Notes: generated by a model from the sequence alone, not told the origin. Positions 17,173 through 27,874 are shown, counted from the first letter of the stretch. The stretch is 64,000 nucleotides of DNA from Klebsiella oxytoca NBRC 105695 (GCF_001598695.1 NZ_BCZK01000006.1:1-64000); one strand, 5' to 3'. Made by a program: numbers and translations.

Positions 17173-18430
17173 GCTGCAGTCTTTCCTCATGGCTTGAATC
17201 TGGCTCACGATCCCACAACAAACGCGGGTCAAAGGTCATGGCCGAAAACATTGTCATCACTACCACCAGCGCAAACATCACCGCCCCTATCGCCGGATAG
17301 ATATTCATTAACCCACCTATGCGCACCAGAGCGGAGAGGACTGCGATGACAAACACATCAATCATTGACCAGCGGCCAACAAACTCGACGACTTCATAAA
17401 TCAGATGCATGCGCTCTGAGTCGCGATCTCCCCTGCCGCTGGCGTTCCAGCAGAGCCAGCCAATGGCGATCATTTTTAAGGTTGGCACCATAATACTGGC
17501 GATGAATATCACCATCGCCACTGGATAAGATCCTTCGCTCCACAGCAGGATCACCCCCGCCATAATGGTGGAAGGCATTTTATCGCCAAGCAGATCGGTA
17601 ATCATGATCGGCAGAATATTGGCGGGCATATAAAGGATTAGCGAAGTCATTAACAGCGCCAGCGTCCACTGCAGGCTGTTTTTACGCCGGGCAGTCCCCT
17701 TTGTATGACAGCGCGGACAGACGGCCTCATCAATCGGCAACACCGCTGTACAGCATGAGCATGAACGCAGCCCCTGACGCAGTCCAGACACGCCAACTTT
17801 CAGCGGCTGCTTGATAGCCGGCATTGGCGCAATATCATCCCACAGCCAGCGGCGATCTACGCACTGGAACGTCCGCAGCTGTAATACGCAGAACATACAC
17901 CACGGGACAAAGCTCAGGCCAACGCCAATATCGCCATAGGCCATCAGCTTAACGAAGCTGACCAGTACCCCGGCGAGAAAGATTTCCGCCATTCCCCAGG
18001 TTTTAAGATGAAACAGGATACGCGCCAGAAACGCTTTCAGCCCGGATGGCATGCGCACCCGGTTGACCAGCAGGAGTATAGTGACCAGACAGAAAGCCGG
18101 CACCAGCTGGACGAAAAGCAAAAAGAACGTACCGAGGCTGGCATAGTCCTCGGTGAAGAGGACGTTCGGGATTTCCAGCAATTCAATTTCGCTGCTAATC
18201 CCCCCGACCTTCATATAGATGAAGGGAAACAAATTGGCCAGCAGCAACATGAACAACGCGACCAGCGCATACGCGGTAGGACGCTGCCGTGGCGCGTCCC
18301 ATGACGTTGTCAATGTCGTTCCGCAGCGCGGACATGCAGCTTTCTGGCGATGCTCCAGCTGCGGCAAAGCCACCAGCAGATCACATTGTCGGCACAGAAT
18401 ATGCCGCGCAGCATGATGATGATCGCACAT
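17162..18430 (-). CDS. pqiA: Intermembrane transport protein PqiA
   Basis: A 422-residue inner membrane protein of the paraquat-inducible pqiABC operon. Two tandem PqiA domains each start with a zinc-ribbon: CRQCDLLVALPQL...CPRCGT and CSCCTAVLPIDEAVCPRCHT. Each is followed by about four membrane helices (for example YALVALFMLLLANLFPFIYM and LALLMTSLILYMPANILPIMI). It lies 14 bp after uup and overlaps pqiB, so rlmL-uup-pqiABC can be read as one unit; E. coli also has internal SoxS/RpoS-responsive promoters, not checked here. Confidence 0.95.
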   Translation of the reverse strand: MCDHHHAARHILCRQCDLLVALPQLEHRQKAACPRCGTTLTTSWDAPRQRPTAYALVALFMLLLANLFPFIYMKVGGISSEIELLEIPNVLFTEDYASLGTFFLLFVQLVPAFCLVTILLLVNRVRMPSGLKAFLARILFHLKTWGMAEIFLAGVLVSFVKLMAYGDIGVGLSFVPWCMFCVLQLRTFQCVDRRWLWDDIAPMPAIKQPLKVGVSGLRQGLRSCSCCTAVLPIDEAVCPRCHTKGTARRKNSLQWTLALLMTSLILYMPANILPIMITDLLGDKMPSTIMAGVILLWSEGSYPVAMVIFIASIMVPTLKMIAIGWLCWNASGRGDRDSERMHLIYEVVEFVGRWSMIDVFVIAVLSALVRIGGLMNIYPAIGAVMFALVVVMTMFSAMTFDPRLLWDREPDSSHEERLQHGK

Positions 18431-18444
18431 GAAAACTCCTCAGC

Positions 18445-20352
18445 TTATGCGCCGTTTTTTAGCCCTTCAAGATATTCCCAGCGTTCGAAGGCGGCTTCCA
18501 GCGCCTGCTCCGCTTCACTCAGCTGCGCCAGTACCTGCTGCGTATGGTCATGCGACTGACCAAAGAAAGAAGGGTCGGCAACCTGCTCTTGCAAATTCTG
18601 CAGCTGGGCTTCCAGTTCTTCCAGCTTCTGCGGCAGCTGTTCCAGCTCGCGCTGCAGGTTATAGCTTAGTTTGCTGGCAGCACGTTTGACACTTTCTGCT
18701 TTCGGTTGAGCAACTTCAACACTCTTTTTGGAAACCGGCTGCTTACGCGCGAGGTACTGCGCTTGCTGACCGCGGGCGTCATGATAGCCGCCAACGTATT
18801 GGCCAATTTGCCCTGCGCCTTCAAAGATCCAACACTCTGTTACCGTATTATCGACAAACTGACGGTCGTGGCTAACCAGCATCACGGTTCCCTGATAGCC
18901 GTCGACAAGCTCTTCCAGCAGCTCCAGGGTTTCGACATCCAGATCGTTTGTCGGTTCGTCGAGAATCAACAGGTTACTGGGCTTAAGGAACAGACGCGCC
19001 AATAGCAGACGGTTGCGCTCGCCGCCCGATAGCGCACGCACCGGCGTCATCGCGCGTTTCGGATGGAACATAAAATCCTGCAGATAGCCCAGGACGTGGC
19101 GCGGCTTGCCGTTCACCATCACTTCCTGTTTACCTTCCGCGAGGTTGTCCATCACCGTTTTATCCGGATCAAGTTCCGCGCGGTGCTGGTCGAAGTAGGC
19201 CACTTCCAGCTTGGTGCCTACATGAATACGCCCGCTATCCGCCTGCAGCTGACCGAGCATCAGCTTCAGCAGCGTAGTTTTGCCGCAGCCGTTCGGGCCA
19301 ATCAGCGCAATTTTGTCGCCGCGCTGGATTTGGGCGGTGAAGTCTTTAACCAGCACCTTGCCATCAACCTGGTAGTTGACGTTCTCCATTTCGAACACAA
19401 TCTTGCCCGAACGCGCGGCCTCTTCCACCTGCATCTTCGCGCTGCCCATCACTTCACGACGCTCGCCGCGTTCGCGACGCATGGCCTTTAACGCCCGCAC
19501 GCGCCCTTCGTTACGGGTGCGGCGCGCTTTGATCCCCTGTCGGATCCACACTTCTTCCTGCGCCAGCTTGCGATCGAACTCCGCGTTCTGTAGCTCTTCC
19601 ACGCGCAGCGCTTCTTCTTTATCCAGCAGATACTGATCGTAGTTACCCGGATAGGTCACCAGCTTGCCGCGATCGAGATCGACAATACGCGTCGCCATAT
19701 TGCGAATGAAGGAACGGTCATGCGAAATAAAGATGATGGTGCCTTTAAACATCTTCAGGAAACCTTCCAGCCAGTCGATGGTTTCAATATCGAGGTGGTT
19801 GGTCGGTTCATCGAGCAGCAGCACCCGCGGCCCGCTGACCAGCGCGCGACCGAGGGCCGCTTTACGCAGCCAGCCGCCGGAGAGCGATGATAGCTCGGCG
19901 TTAGGATCCAGATTCAGCTGTTCCAGCACTTCATTAATACGACTGTCGAGCTGCCACAGCCCTAAATTGTCCAACTGTTCCTGCAGACGCGCCAGCTCAT
20001 TGAGATTCTTGTCGCTCGGATCGGTCATCACCAGCTGCGAAACATCGTGATAACTCTTGAGGTATGCTGCTTGCTCAGCAATCCCTTCCGCCACAAAGTC
20101 ATACACGGTTCCGGTGACGTCACGCGGCGGATCTTGCTGCAAACGCGCCACAACCAGATCCAGCTCATAGATAATGCGCCCATCATCAAGACCCTGTTCG
20201 CGGTTGAGGATCTTCATCAGGGTCGATTTACCCGCGCCGTTGCGCCCCACCAGGCAGACGCGTTCGTTATCTTCGATATGCAGTTCAGCATTATCCAGCA
20301 GCGGCGCATCGCTGAAAGAGAGCCAGGCGCCGTGCATACTAATTAAAGACAT
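18445..20352 (-). CDS. uup: ABC-F ATPase Uup
   Basis: A 635-residue cytosolic ABC-F protein with two ATPase cassettes and no membrane part. First cassette: Walker A GRNGAGKST, signature LSGGWLRKAALGRAL, Walker B VLLLDEPTNHLD. Second: GPNGCGKTT, LSGGERNRLLLARLF, LLILDEPTNDLD. The C-terminal 90 residues form a coiled coil (LSYNLQRELEQLPQKLEELEAQLQNLQEQV) known to bind DNA. Uup reduces precise transposon excision and acts in ribosome/replication-related processes. It follows rlmL by 12 bp. Confidence 0.96.
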   Translation of the reverse strand: MSLISMHGAWLSFSDAPLLDNAELHIEDNERVCLVGRNGAGKSTLMKILNREQGLDDGRIIYELDLVVARLQQDPPRDVTGTVYDFVAEGIAEQAAYLKSYHDVSQLVMTDPSDKNLNELARLQEQLDNLGLWQLDSRINEVLEQLNLDPNAELSSLSGGWLRKAALGRALVSGPRVLLLDEPTNHLDIETIDWLEGFLKMFKGTIIFISHDRSFIRNMATRIVDLDRGKLVTYPGNYDQYLLDKEEALRVEELQNAEFDRKLAQEEVWIRQGIKARRTRNEGRVRALKAMRRERGERREVMGSAKMQVEEAARSGKIVFEMENVNYQVDGKVLVKDFTAQIQRGDKIALIGPNGCGKTTLLKLMLGQLQADSGRIHVGTKLEVAYFDQHRAELDPDKTVMDNLAEGKQEVMVNGKPRHVLGYLQDFMFHPKRAMTPVRALSGGERNRLLLARLFLKPSNLLILDEPTNDLDVETLELLEELVDGYQGTVMLVSHDRQFVDNTVTECWIFEGAGQIGQYVGGYHDARGQQAQYLARKQPVSKKSVEVAQPKAESVKRAASKLSYNLQRELEQLPQKLEELEAQLQNLQEQVADPSFFGQSHDHTQQVLAQLSEAEQALEAAFERWEYLEGLKNGA

Positions 20353-20364
20353 TCTTTATTCCTT

Positions 20365-22470
20365 TCAGGCTGCGGTAATCAGCCAGCAGTTGTGAATCTG
20401 ACGGTTGCGGGCAAAGTCCTGAGACAGCGTTTTTTGCGTAATCTCCTGCGCCTTCAGGCCCAGCTGCGCCAGCCCGTCATGATCCATACGGAAACCGCGT
20501 TTGTTGTTTGAGAACATAATCGTGCCGCCTTTACGCAGCAGACGTTTTAAATCGGTCATCAGGCGCAAATGGTCGCGCTGAACGTCAAAGGCGTCATCCA
20601 TACGCTTCGAGTTGGAGAAGGTGGGCGGATCGATAAAGATCAGGTCGAACTGTTCGGTCGTCTCCCGCAGCCAGCCCAGCACATCGGCCTGCATCAGGCG
20701 ATGCGCGCGACCGGTTAAACCATTGAGGCGCAGGTTACGCTCAGCCCATTCGAGGTAGGTACGCGACATATCAACCGTGGTCGTGGATCGCGCGCCGCCA
20801 AGGCCGGCGTGAACGCTGGCGCTGCCGGTATAGGAGAACAGATTGAGGAAGTCTTTACCTTTACTCATCTGCCCCAGCATGCGGCGAGCGATACGGTGGT
20901 CGAGGAACAGCCCGGTATCCAGATAGTCGGTCAGATTAACCCACAGACGCGCGTTATACTCCTGCACCTCAATGAATTCACCTTTTTCGCCCATTTTCTG
21001 GTACTGATTTTTACCTTTCTGCCGCTCGCGGGTTTTCAACACCAGCTTATTCGGCGCAATCCCAAGCACGGCAATGGTGGCAGCAATAATATCGAACAGA
21101 CGCTGACGGGCTTTATGCGCGTCAACGGTTTTCGGCGGCGCATACTCCTGCACCACAACCCAATCGGCGTAACGGTCAATAGCGACGTTGTATTCCGGGA
21201 GGTCGGCATCATACAGGCGATAGCATTCAATACCCTCCTGGCGCGCCCACTTCTCATATTTTTTCAGGTTTTTACGCAGGCGGTTGGCGAAATCTTCCGC
21301 CAGCATCGCGGTTTTGCCGCCTTCGTTTTCCGCAAGGTGGTAATTCTTCTGTACACAGTCGAGCGGGCCGTTTTTCGCTTTGAACTGCTTATCGGCGCGC
21401 AGCTGCAGGCAGCTCAGCAGATCCGGCGAGGCGCTAAACAGCGACAGGTTCCAGCCGCCAAACTGGTTTTTCATAATCCGCCCCAGCAGGCTATGCAGGG
21501 CAATCAGCGCCGGCTCGCTCTCCAGACGCTCGCCGTATGGAGGGTTGCTAATCACTGTCCCGTAAGGGCCCTTCGGCAACGGGTTGCTCAGCTGGGCGAC
21601 ATCTTTCACTTCGAAGGTAACCAGCTCGCCAATACCGGCACGGCGGGCGTTACGCTGCGCGCGTTCGATAACCCGGGCGTCAACGTCGGAACCGTAAAAG
21701 CGCGACTCATACGCCGCCAGCCCCTGACGGGCGCGGGTTTGCGCTTCGGACTTCACCTCTTTCCAGATAGCATCATCATGCTGCGCCCAGCCGCCGAAAC
21801 CCCAATGGCCGCGGTGTAAACCCGGCGCCCGATCGGTCGCCAGCATCGCCGCTTCAATCAACAGCGTACCGGAACCGCACATGGGATCGAGCAGCGGCGT
21901 ACCGGTAGCCCAGCCGGAACGCATCACTATCGCCGCGGCCAGGTTTTCTTTGATTGGCGCCATACCGGTACCGTCGCGGTAGCCGCGCAGGTGCAGGCCC
22001 TCGCCGCTGAGATCCAGAGATATATGAGCGGTCTCTTTATTCAACCAGACGTTAATGCGCAGATCGGGGTTTTCGCGATCGACGTTGGGACGCGGCAAAT
22101 TCTTACGCGTAAAGCTGTCGACGATGGCATCTTTAACCTTCAGCGCCCCATACTGGCTGTTGCGGATCTCTTCGTTCAGCCCGCTAAAATGCACGGCAAA
22201 AGTGGCATCCTGGCTGAAAATCTCCGTCCATGGAATGGCCTGCACGCCAAGATACAGATCCAGGTCGCTGTATACGCTGCACTGCCCCAGCGGCAGCATA
22301 ATCCGCGAAGCCAGTCGGCTCCACATCAGGCTTTGATACAGCAGTCGCGTATCTCCCTGAAAATGGACCCCGCCCTGGACCAACTGGCAGTCCACCGCGC
22401 CCAGCCCTTCCAGTTCAGTTTTTAACAGCTCTTCCAGCCCACGAGCCGTACTGGCAAACAGAGAATTCAT
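20365..22470 (-). CDS. rlmL: 23S rRNA methyltransferase RlmKL
   Basis: A 701-residue fused enzyme making m2G2445 (RlmL part) and m7G2069 (RlmK part) in 23S rRNA. Order: THUMP domain (about 45-155), RlmL methyltransferase with [18 protein letters not shown] and [11 protein letters not shown] (about 160-390), then RlmK with [19 protein letters not shown] and [16 protein letters not shown] (about 530-680). Length equals the family. It is divergent from ycbX over 98 bp. Confidence 0.96.
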   Translation of the reverse strand: MNSLFASTARGLEELLKTELEGLGAVDCQLVQGGVHFQGDTRLLYQSLMWSRLASRIMLPLGQCSVYSDLDLYLGVQAIPWTEIFSQDATFAVHFSGLNEEIRNSQYGALKVKDAIVDSFTRKNLPRPNVDRENPDLRINVWLNKETAHISLDLSGEGLHLRGYRDGTGMAPIKENLAAAIVMRSGWATGTPLLDPMCGSGTLLIEAAMLATDRAPGLHRGHWGFGGWAQHDDAIWKEVKSEAQTRARQGLAAYESRFYGSDVDARVIERAQRNARRAGIGELVTFEVKDVAQLSNPLPKGPYGTVISNPPYGERLESEPALIALHSLLGRIMKNQFGGWNLSLFSASPDLLSCLQLRADKQFKAKNGPLDCVQKNYHLAENEGGKTAMLAEDFANRLRKNLKKYEKWARQEGIECYRLYDADLPEYNVAIDRYADWVVVQEYAPPKTVDAHKARQRLFDIIAATIAVLGIAPNKLVLKTRERQKGKNQYQKMGEKGEFIEVQEYNARLWVNLTDYLDTGLFLDHRIARRMLGQMSKGKDFLNLFSYTGSASVHAGLGGARSTTTVDMSRTYLEWAERNLRLNGLTGRAHRLMQADVLGWLRETTEQFDLIFIDPPTFSNSKRMDDAFDVQRDHLRLMTDLKRLLRKGGTIMFSNNKRGFRMDHDGLAQLGLKAQEITQKTLSQDFARNRQIHNCWLITAA

Positions 22471-22568
22471 ATCGTCACTTTTACTAAAAGAAAATTGGTG
22501 CGCATTATAGCCAATATGCGCCCCATGTCATAAAGTTAAAGGCTTATTTTTAAAGCCAGGGGCAGCGT

Positions 22569-23678
22569 ATGGTAACCCTTTCGCGACTTTTTATTCATCC
22601 CGTCAAATCGATGCGGGGAATTGGCCTGAGCCACGCTTATGCAGACATCAGCGGGCTGGCCTTCGATCGTATATTTATGGTGACGGAAACCGATGGCACC
22701 TTTATCACCGCTCGTCAGTTCCCGCAAATGGTCAAGTTTACTCCCGCGCCGCTCCATGATGGTCTGCATCTGACCGCTCCGGACGGCAGTAGCGCGATCG
22801 TGCGCTTCAGCGATTTCTCCGTGCAGCAGGAGCCGACCGAAGTCTGGGGCAACCATTTTACCGCCCTGATTGCCCCGGCCGGGGTGAACCAGTGGCTAAG
22901 CGGTTTTTTCAACCGCAGCGTTCAGCTGCGCTGGCTGGGGCCAGAGCTTAGCCGTCGGGTAAAACGTCACGATGCCGTCCCCCTCTCCTTTGCCGACGGC
23001 TTTCCCTATCTGCTGGCCAATGAGGCCTCGCTGCGGGACCTGCAAAATCGCTGTCCGGCCAGCGTAAGCATAGAACAATTTCGCCCGAATCTGCTGGTGA
23101 CCGGCGCGGCCGCCTGGGAGGAAGATACCTGGAAAGTGGTGCGTATTGGCGAGGTCGTTTTTGATGTCGCGAAACCCTGCAGCCGCTGCGTGTTGACAAC
23201 CGTCAGCGCGGAACGTGGGCAAAAGCACCCTGGCGGTGAGCCATTAACCACCCTACAGGGATTCCGCACGGCGCTGGATAATGGCGATGTTGATTTTGGC
23301 CAGAATTTGATCGCGCGAAATAGCGGCACGATCCGCGTCGGCGATGAGTTAGAAGTGCTGGCCCGCGGCCCGGCGAAGGCCTACGGCGCCGGGGAAAGCG
23401 ACAATTCGCTGGCGCCTGAGACTCAGCAGAACGCAACGGTGGAAATTGAGTGGCAGGGACTGAGCTTTACCGGTAATAATCAGCAGATCTTGCTGGAGCA
23501 GCTGGAACAGCAGGGAATTCGCATTCCTTACTCCTGCCGGGCAGGGATTTGCGGCAGCTGTCGCATCCGTCTGGAAGAAGGGGAAGTCAGCGCGCTGAAG
23601 AAAAATGCGGTCGCCGCCGATGGCACCATTTTGTGCTGCAGCTGCGTACCGAAAACCGCGGTAAGGCTGGCGCCTTAA
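22569..23678 (+). CDS. ycbX: MOSC/ferredoxin-domain protein YcbX
   Basis: A 369-residue protein with an N-terminal MOSC beta-barrel (molybdenum cofactor binding; [17 protein letters not shown], and the Cys in [12 protein letters not shown]) and a C-terminal plant-type 2Fe-2S ferredoxin domain with [17 protein letters not shown] and a later Cys cluster. It helps detoxify N-hydroxylated base analogues such as 6-N-hydroxylaminopurine with the molybdenum cofactor. Its last 4 bp overlap convergent zapC. Confidence 0.95.
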   Translation: MVTLSRLFIHPVKSMRGIGLSHAYADISGLAFDRIFMVTETDGTFITARQFPQMVKFTPAPLHDGLHLTAPDGSSAIVRFSDFSVQQEPTEVWGNHFTALIAPAGVNQWLSGFFNRSVQLRWLGPELSRRVKRHDAVPLSFADGFPYLLANEASLRDLQNRCPASVSIEQFRPNLLVTGAAAWEEDTWKVVRIGEVVFDVAKPCSRCVLTTVSAERGQKHPGGEPLTTLQGFRTALDNGDVDFGQNLIARNSGTIRVGDELEVLARGPAKAYGAGESDNSLAPETQQNATVEIEWQGLSFTGNNQQILLEQLEQQGIRIPYSCRAGICGSCRIRLEEGEVSALKKNAVAADGTILCCSCVPKTAVRLAP

Positions 23679-24217
23679 ACCGCCTGGCCCAGGCTGTAGC
23701 TGGCGACGGCGGTCGCTGGCTGCAGTCGGTCGTTCATAATTTTAATCACGTCCCCCAACTGCATCACTCGCCCGGCAAGCGTCAGTCCCGGCTGCGCTAG
23801 CAGGCACAGCGCAGCGTTTTCGCCGGGCTCAACCACCAGCAGATTAACCTGCTGACCGGTATCGCTCAGCCATGCGCTAGCGGCATCACCGGTACCGGGC
23901 TGCCAGCTCTGTTGATGAGTAGTGAAATGCCAGCTTTTCGGCATCTGCGGCTTAAGGAAACGAATGGCGACCAGCGCATTGAGCACTAATTCAGCGCGCT
24001 GTTCTTTGGATAATTCAAGGTCGCGGCATTTTTCTTCAAATGAAAAATAGAGTGCGGCGTCATCAACGCAAAATCCGGAAGGGGCGAAGGCATCTGGCGT
24101 CAGCATCCGGCGGGGAAAACGGGATCGGAATAACATACCATTAGCCAGATCGAGCATCATGCGGTCATGCTCTTCATCGTAATACCAGCGCCAGTTATCG
24201 TCAGGTTTAATCCGCAT
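23675..24217 (-). CDS. zapC: FtsZ-ring associated protein ZapC
   Basis: A 180-residue cytosolic protein that bundles FtsZ protofilaments and stabilises the Z ring. It starts [34 protein letters not shown] and keeps the family length. It is convergent with ycbX (4-bp overlap of the stop codons) and is read in the same direction as pyrD 168 bp upstream, with a terminator between them. Confidence 0.94.
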   Translation of the reverse strand: MRIKPDDNWRWYYDEEHDRMMLDLANGMLFRSRFPRRMLTPDAFAPSGFCVDDAALYFSFEEKCRDLELSKEQRAELVLNALVAIRFLKPQMPKSWHFTTHQQSWQPGTGDAASAWLSDTGQQVNLLVVEPGENAALCLLAQPGLTLAGRVMQLGDVIKIMNDRLQPATAVASYSLGQAV

Positions 24218-24337
24218 TTCTACCCCCGTCCTCTTTCACATCCATCTGCAATAAACAGCAAAACTGCTACAGAATATTTCAAAAATTAAGAAAAGACTAA
24301 AATGTCTAAATAAGCAACAATGAAGGAATATAAAACA

Positions 24338-24363
24338 ACCAGGGCTATAAATAAAGCCCTGGT
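24338..24363 (-). terminator. pyrD terminator
   Basis: ACCAGGGCT (24338-24346) pairs with AGCCCTGGT (24355-24363). On the minus strand the stem is followed by TGTTTTATA, 22 bp after the pyrD stop. Confidence 0.8.
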
Positions 24364-24385
24364 GGAGTATCAGAAGGGGAAAAGA

Positions 24386-25396
24386 TTAGATATGGGTAAC
24401 AATTTCTTTAATCAGCGGCGGACCTTTAAAAATAAATCCGGAATAAATCTGCACCAGAGTCGCACCGGCGGCTATCTTTTCACGAGCGGCAATCACTGAG
24501 TCAATACCGCCGACGCCGATAATTGGCAGACGGCCATTTAATTCCTCAGATAGCATACGGATGATTTCGGTACTTTTCAGCTGCAGCGGACGCCCGCTAA
24601 GCCCACCGGTTTCATCGCAATGTTTCATTCCCTGCACCAGTGAACGATCCAAAGTGGTATTGGTGGCAATGACCCCATCGATATTATGTCGGACTAAACT
24701 GTCCGCAACCTGGATCAATTCCTCGACGGAAAGATCCGGAGCGATCTTTACTGCCAGCGGAACATATTTTTGATGTTTTTCCTGGAGTTCACGCTGCTTA
24801 TTTTTAATACCAGAGAGCAGATCGTCGAGAGCTTCTCCGTATTGTAACGTACGCAAGCCCGGAGTATTCGGCGAGGAGATATTAATGGCGATATATCCGG
24901 CGTAAGCGTAGATTTTTTCCATACAAATCAGGTAATCATCTTTGCCTTGCTCTACCGGGGTATCTTTATTCTTACCGATATTAATCCCCAGAATGCCGTC
25001 AAAATGCGCTTTTTTTACGTTCTCTACCAGGTTATCCACGCCATGGTTATTAAAGCCCATGCGGTTGATCAAACCTTCGGCATCAACCAGGCGGAAGATC
25101 CTTGGCTTATCGTTGCCCGGCTGCGGACGAGGCGTTACGGTACCAATTTCAATGGAACCAAAGCCCATTGCGCCAAGGGCATCGATGCATTCGCCGTTTT
25201 TGTCCAGCCCGGCGGCCAGGCCCAGCGGGTTCTTGAATGTGAGTCCCATGCAGGTCACCGGCTTAGCCGGCACCTTCTGGCGAACCAACATTTCCAGCGG
25301 GGTACCCGAAACACGGCGTAATTGTTGAAAAGTGACTTCATGAGCGCGCTCAGGATCGAGCTGAAAAAGGGCTTTACGAACGAAGGGGTAGTACAT
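24386..25396 (-). CDS. pyrD: Dihydroorotate dehydrogenase (quinone)
   Basis: A 336-residue class 2 enzyme that oxidises dihydroorotate to orotate at the inner membrane, passing electrons to ubiquinone. The N-terminal helices ([19 protein letters not shown]) form the quinone site; [14 protein letters not shown] and [11 protein letters not shown] bind [14 protein letters not shown] holds the catalytic Ser region; GVGGIDS and [11 protein letters not shown] close the barrel. The frame is open 9 codons further, but MYYPFVRK at 25396 has AGGAG upstream and the family length. Confidence 0.97.
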   Translation of the reverse strand: MYYPFVRKALFQLDPERAHEVTFQQLRRVSGTPLEMLVRQKVPAKPVTCMGLTFKNPLGLAAGLDKNGECIDALGAMGFGSIEIGTVTPRPQPGNDKPRIFRLVDAEGLINRMGFNNHGVDNLVENVKKAHFDGILGINIGKNKDTPVEQGKDDYLICMEKIYAYAGYIAINISSPNTPGLRTLQYGEALDDLLSGIKNKQRELQEKHQKYVPLAVKIAPDLSVEELIQVADSLVRHNIDGVIATNTTLDRSLVQGMKHCDETGGLSGRPLQLKSTEIIRMLSEELNGRLPIIGVGGIDSVIAAREKIAAGATLVQIYSGFIFKGPPLIKEIVTHI

Positions 25397-25440
25397 GAAC
25401 TCTCCTGGATTCCCGGTGTGCAAACCGGGGGCGTATTATG
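25397..25440 (-). promoter_or_regulatory. pyrD leader hairpin next to start site
   Basis: On the minus strand CATAAT is followed by ACGCCCCCGG, a short loop and CCGGG, then the AGGAG ribosome site. In E. coli pyrD, CTP level selects the start base, and starts at C extend a leader hairpin that hides the ribosome site. The C-run and hairpin here fit that scheme (inference). Confidence 0.55.
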
Positions 25441-25492
25441 TGCGATCCACCCCGGAAAGGGAATTGACCTACGACAAAAAATCTTATCTCCG

Positions 25493-25508
25493 ACGCAAAC
25501 GTTTACTT
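25493..25508 (-). promoter_or_regulatory. PurR operator upstream of pyrD
   Basis: ACGCAAACGTTTACTT matches the PurR consensus (ANGCAANCGNTTNCNT) at all fixed positions. It lies about 100 bp upstream of the pyrD start. E. coli pyrD is also PurR-controlled. Confidence 0.85.
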
Positions 25509-25643
25509 TTCCCCCTTCGTTATGCGCTTTCTGACAATCCAACGCCGGATAAATCATTTAGGGAAAGATAAGCGCTCTGTCACACTGCGGCTAAATGTTA
25601 TCAATTATAGATAAATGAAAATATTTGGTTATAAGGAGAGAAT

Positions 25644-26219
25644 ATGCGAGTCATAACACTTGCGGGTAGCCCGCGTTACCCTTCCCGCTCCAGCGCACTC
25701 CTGGAATACGCCAGAGAGACCCTCTCCGCGGCGGATATCGAGGTTTGCCACTGGCACCTGCAGAATTTTGCCCCGGAAGACCTGCTCTATGCTCGCTTCG
25801 ATAACCCCGCTCTTCACGCGCTTAATGAACAGCTTGCCGGCGCGGACGGGCTGATTATTGCCACGCCGGTCTATAAGGCTTCTTTTTCAGGCGCACTCAA
25901 GACGCTGCTTGATCTGCTGCCGGAACGCGCGCTGGAAGGCAAAATCGTTCTGCCGCTGGCTACCGGCGGGACCATCGCGCATATGCTGGCGGTGGATTAC
26001 GCCTTAAAACCGGTACTCAATGCGCTGAAAGCTCAGGAGATCCTCCACGGCGTTTTTGCTGACGATAGCCAGGTCACGGATTATCAGCATAAACCGCAGT
26101 TTACGCCGAATCTGCAGGGTCGCCTCGACCTGGCGCTGGAAACTTTCTGGCAGGCGCTGCATCGCCCCAGCAGCCGCGCGCCGGCGCTGAAAACCTTACA
26201 GCGGGTTGAGCACGTTTAA
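25644..26219 (+). CDS. ssuE: NADPH-dependent FMN reductase SsuE
   Basis: A 191-residue flavodoxin-like reductase that supplies reduced FMN to the alkanesulfonate monooxygenase SsuD. The N-terminal [18 protein letters not shown] and [22 protein letters not shown] segments bind FMN. AAGGAGAG precedes the ATG. In E. coli the operon is ssuEADCB, but here ssuE is followed after 54 bp by ssuC, so its usual partner SsuD is missing from this locus. The gene itself is intact. Confidence 0.95.
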   Translation: MRVITLAGSPRYPSRSSALLEYARETLSAADIEVCHWHLQNFAPEDLLYARFDNPALHALNEQLAGADGLIIATPVYKASFSGALKTLLDLLPERALEGKIVLPLATGGTIAHMLAVDYALKPVLNALKAQEILHGVFADDSQVTDYQHKPQFTPNLQGRLDLALETFWQALHRPSSRAPALKTLQRVEHV

Positions 26220-26224
26220 CGACC

Positions 26225-26254
26225 AGCGTATTACCCTTAACAGGGCAATACGCT
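26225..26254 (+). repeat. Hairpin at the ssuE-ssuC junction
   Basis: AGCGTATTACCCT-taac-AGGGCAATACGCT: 13-base arms with one A-C mismatch and a 4-base loop, filling most of the 54-bp gap where ssuA and ssuD would lie in an E. coli-type operon. No T run follows, and a ribosome site (AAGGAA) for ssuC comes right after, so it is more likely a processing or stability hairpin, or a recombination scar, than a terminator. Confidence 0.8.
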
Positions 26255-26273
26255 AGCGAATAAGGAATACTCC

Positions 26274-27065
26274 ATGGCGACGCTTTCGCAAAAATTTCTC
26301 ATCCGCATAGCTCCCTGGCTTTTACCGGTGGGCAGCGTGATTATTTGGCAATTCGCCTCCTCCATCGGCTGGCTTTCCACCCGGATTTTACCGTCGCCGG
26401 AAGGCATTCTCAAAGCCTTCTGGACGCTCTCCGCCAGCGGCGAACTATGGCAGCATCTGGCCATTAGCTCGTGGCGGGCACTTATTGGTTTCAGTATTGG
26501 TGGCTCCATTGGTCTGGTTCTCGGGCTTATCAGCGGCCTCTCGCGCTGGGGAGAACGCCTGCTGGATACCTCTATTCAGATGCTACGTAACGTGCCGCAC
26601 CTCGCCCTGATTCCACTGGTCATTTTATGGTTTGGCATTGATGAAAGCGCCAAAATTTTCCTCGTGGCGCTGGGGACGATGTTCCCGATTTATATCAACA
26701 CCTGGCACGGCATCCGCAACATTGACCGAGGACTGGTAGAGATGGCTCGCAGCTATGGCTTATCGGGCTTTGCGCTGTTCCGTCACGTGATCCTGCCCGG
26801 CGCCCTGCCCTCAATTATGGTCGGTATCCGCTTTGCGCTCGGCCTGATGTGGTTAACGCTGATTGTTGCGGAAACCATTTCTGCTAACGCCGGTATTGGC
26901 TATCTGGCAATGAACGCTCGCGAATTTCTGCAGACCGATGTCGTAGTCGTCGCCATTATTCTTTACGCTATTCTCGGCAAACTGGCCGATTTCAGCGCAC
27001 AGCTCCTTGAACGCGTCTGGCTGCGCTGGAATCCGGCTTATCACCTTCAGGAGGCCAGCGCATGA
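26274..27065 (+). CDS. ssuC: Aliphatic sulfonate ABC transporter permease SsuC
   Basis: A 263-residue inner membrane permease with about six helices. The EAA loop is visible near residues 155-185 ([26 protein letters not shown]), where it docks on SsuB. Sequence is close to E. coli SsuC from end to end. The usual periplasmic binding protein gene ssuA is absent from this locus. AAGGAA lies ahead of the ATG. Its stop overlaps the ssuB start as ATGA. Confidence 0.95.
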   Translation: MATLSQKFLIRIAPWLLPVGSVIIWQFASSIGWLSTRILPSPEGILKAFWTLSASGELWQHLAISSWRALIGFSIGGSIGLVLGLISGLSRWGERLLDTSIQMLRNVPHLALIPLVILWFGIDESAKIFLVALGTMFPIYINTWHGIRNIDRGLVEMARSYGLSGFALFRHVILPGALPSIMVGIRFALGLMWLTLIVAETISANAGIGYLAMNAREFLQTDVVVVAIILYAILGKLADFSAQLLERVWLRWNPAYHLQEASA

Positions 27066-27835
27066 CAACCGCGCGTCTTAATCCCGGAATTCCGCTGCTG
27101 TTAAACGGCGTAAGCAAGCGTTACGGCAGCAAGACGATTCTGAATGAACTCGATCTGCATATCCCCACCGGGCAATTCGTCGCGGTGGTCGGTCGCAGCG
27201 GCGGCGGTAAAAGTACGCTGCTGCGGCTGCTGGCTGGGCTGGAAAAGCCCAACGGCGGCCAGCTGCTGGCGGGCTCGACGCCGCTGGCACAAATCCAGGA
27301 CGATACCCGGATGATGTTCCAGGATGCCCGCCTGCTGCCGTGGAAAACGGTGATCGACAACGTCGGACTGGGGCTGAAAGGCCAGTGGCGTGAGGCGGCG
27401 CTTAATGCCCTGGCGAGCGTTGGCCTTGAAGACCGCGCCGGTGAATGGCCTGCAGCGCTTTCCGGCGGGCAAAAGCAGCGCGTAGCGCTGGCGCGTGCGT
27501 TAATTCATCGTCCTGGATTATTGCTGCTTGATGAGCCGCTCGGCGCACTCGACGCGCTGACTCGTCTGGAAATGCAGGATCTGATCGTTTCTCTGTGGCA
27601 GGATCATGGCTTTACCGTCCTGCTGGTCACCCACGACGTCAGCGAGGCGGTGGCGATGGCCGATCGCGTATTGCTGATAGAAGAGGGAAAAATAGGTCTG
27701 GATCTGCTGGTGGACATCCCTCGTCCGCGGCGCACCGGCTCGGCGAAGCTGGCCGAACTGGAAGCGGAAGTGCTGCATCGGGTGATGCAGCGCGGCAAGA
27801 ACGAATCCTCGCCACGCTTAGTGAGTCACGGTTAA
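27062..27835 (+). CDS. ssuB: Aliphatic sulfonate ABC transporter ATPase SsuB
   Basis: A 257-residue ABC ATPase that powers sulfonate import through SsuC. Walker A is GRSGGGKST (near residue 43), signature [15 protein letters not shown], Walker [13 protein letters not shown], and the switch His is in [10 protein letters not shown]. It overlaps ssuC by 4 bp. The cassette appears functional, so the operon has kept its membrane parts although the binding protein and monooxygenase genes are not present here. Confidence 0.95.
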   Translation: MTTARLNPGIPLLLNGVSKRYGSKTILNELDLHIPTGQFVAVVGRSGGGKSTLLRLLAGLEKPNGGQLLAGSTPLAQIQDDTRMMFQDARLLPWKTVIDNVGLGLKGQWREAALNALASVGLEDRAGEWPAALSGGQKQRVALARALIHRPGLLLLDEPLGALDALTRLEMQDLIVSLWQDHGFTVLLVTHDVSEAVAMADRVLLIEEGKIGLDLLVDIPRPRRTGSAKLAELEAEVLHRVMQRGKNESSPRLVSHG

Positions 27836-27849
27836 CGACTGCGACGTTC

Positions 27850-27874
27850 CCCCGCTCGCGCAGCGCGAGCGGGG
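27850..27874. terminator. GC-rich hairpin between ssuB and pepN
   Basis: CCCCGCTCGC-gcagc-GCGAGCGGGG, a perfect 10-bp stem in the gap between convergent ssuB and pepN. No T run on either side, so termination strength is uncertain. Confidence 0.6.

Noticed and set aside
20809-21819. 336-codon frame opposite rlmL
   Set aside because: Antisense shadow of the conserved rlmL gene; no recognisable domain and no ribosome site.
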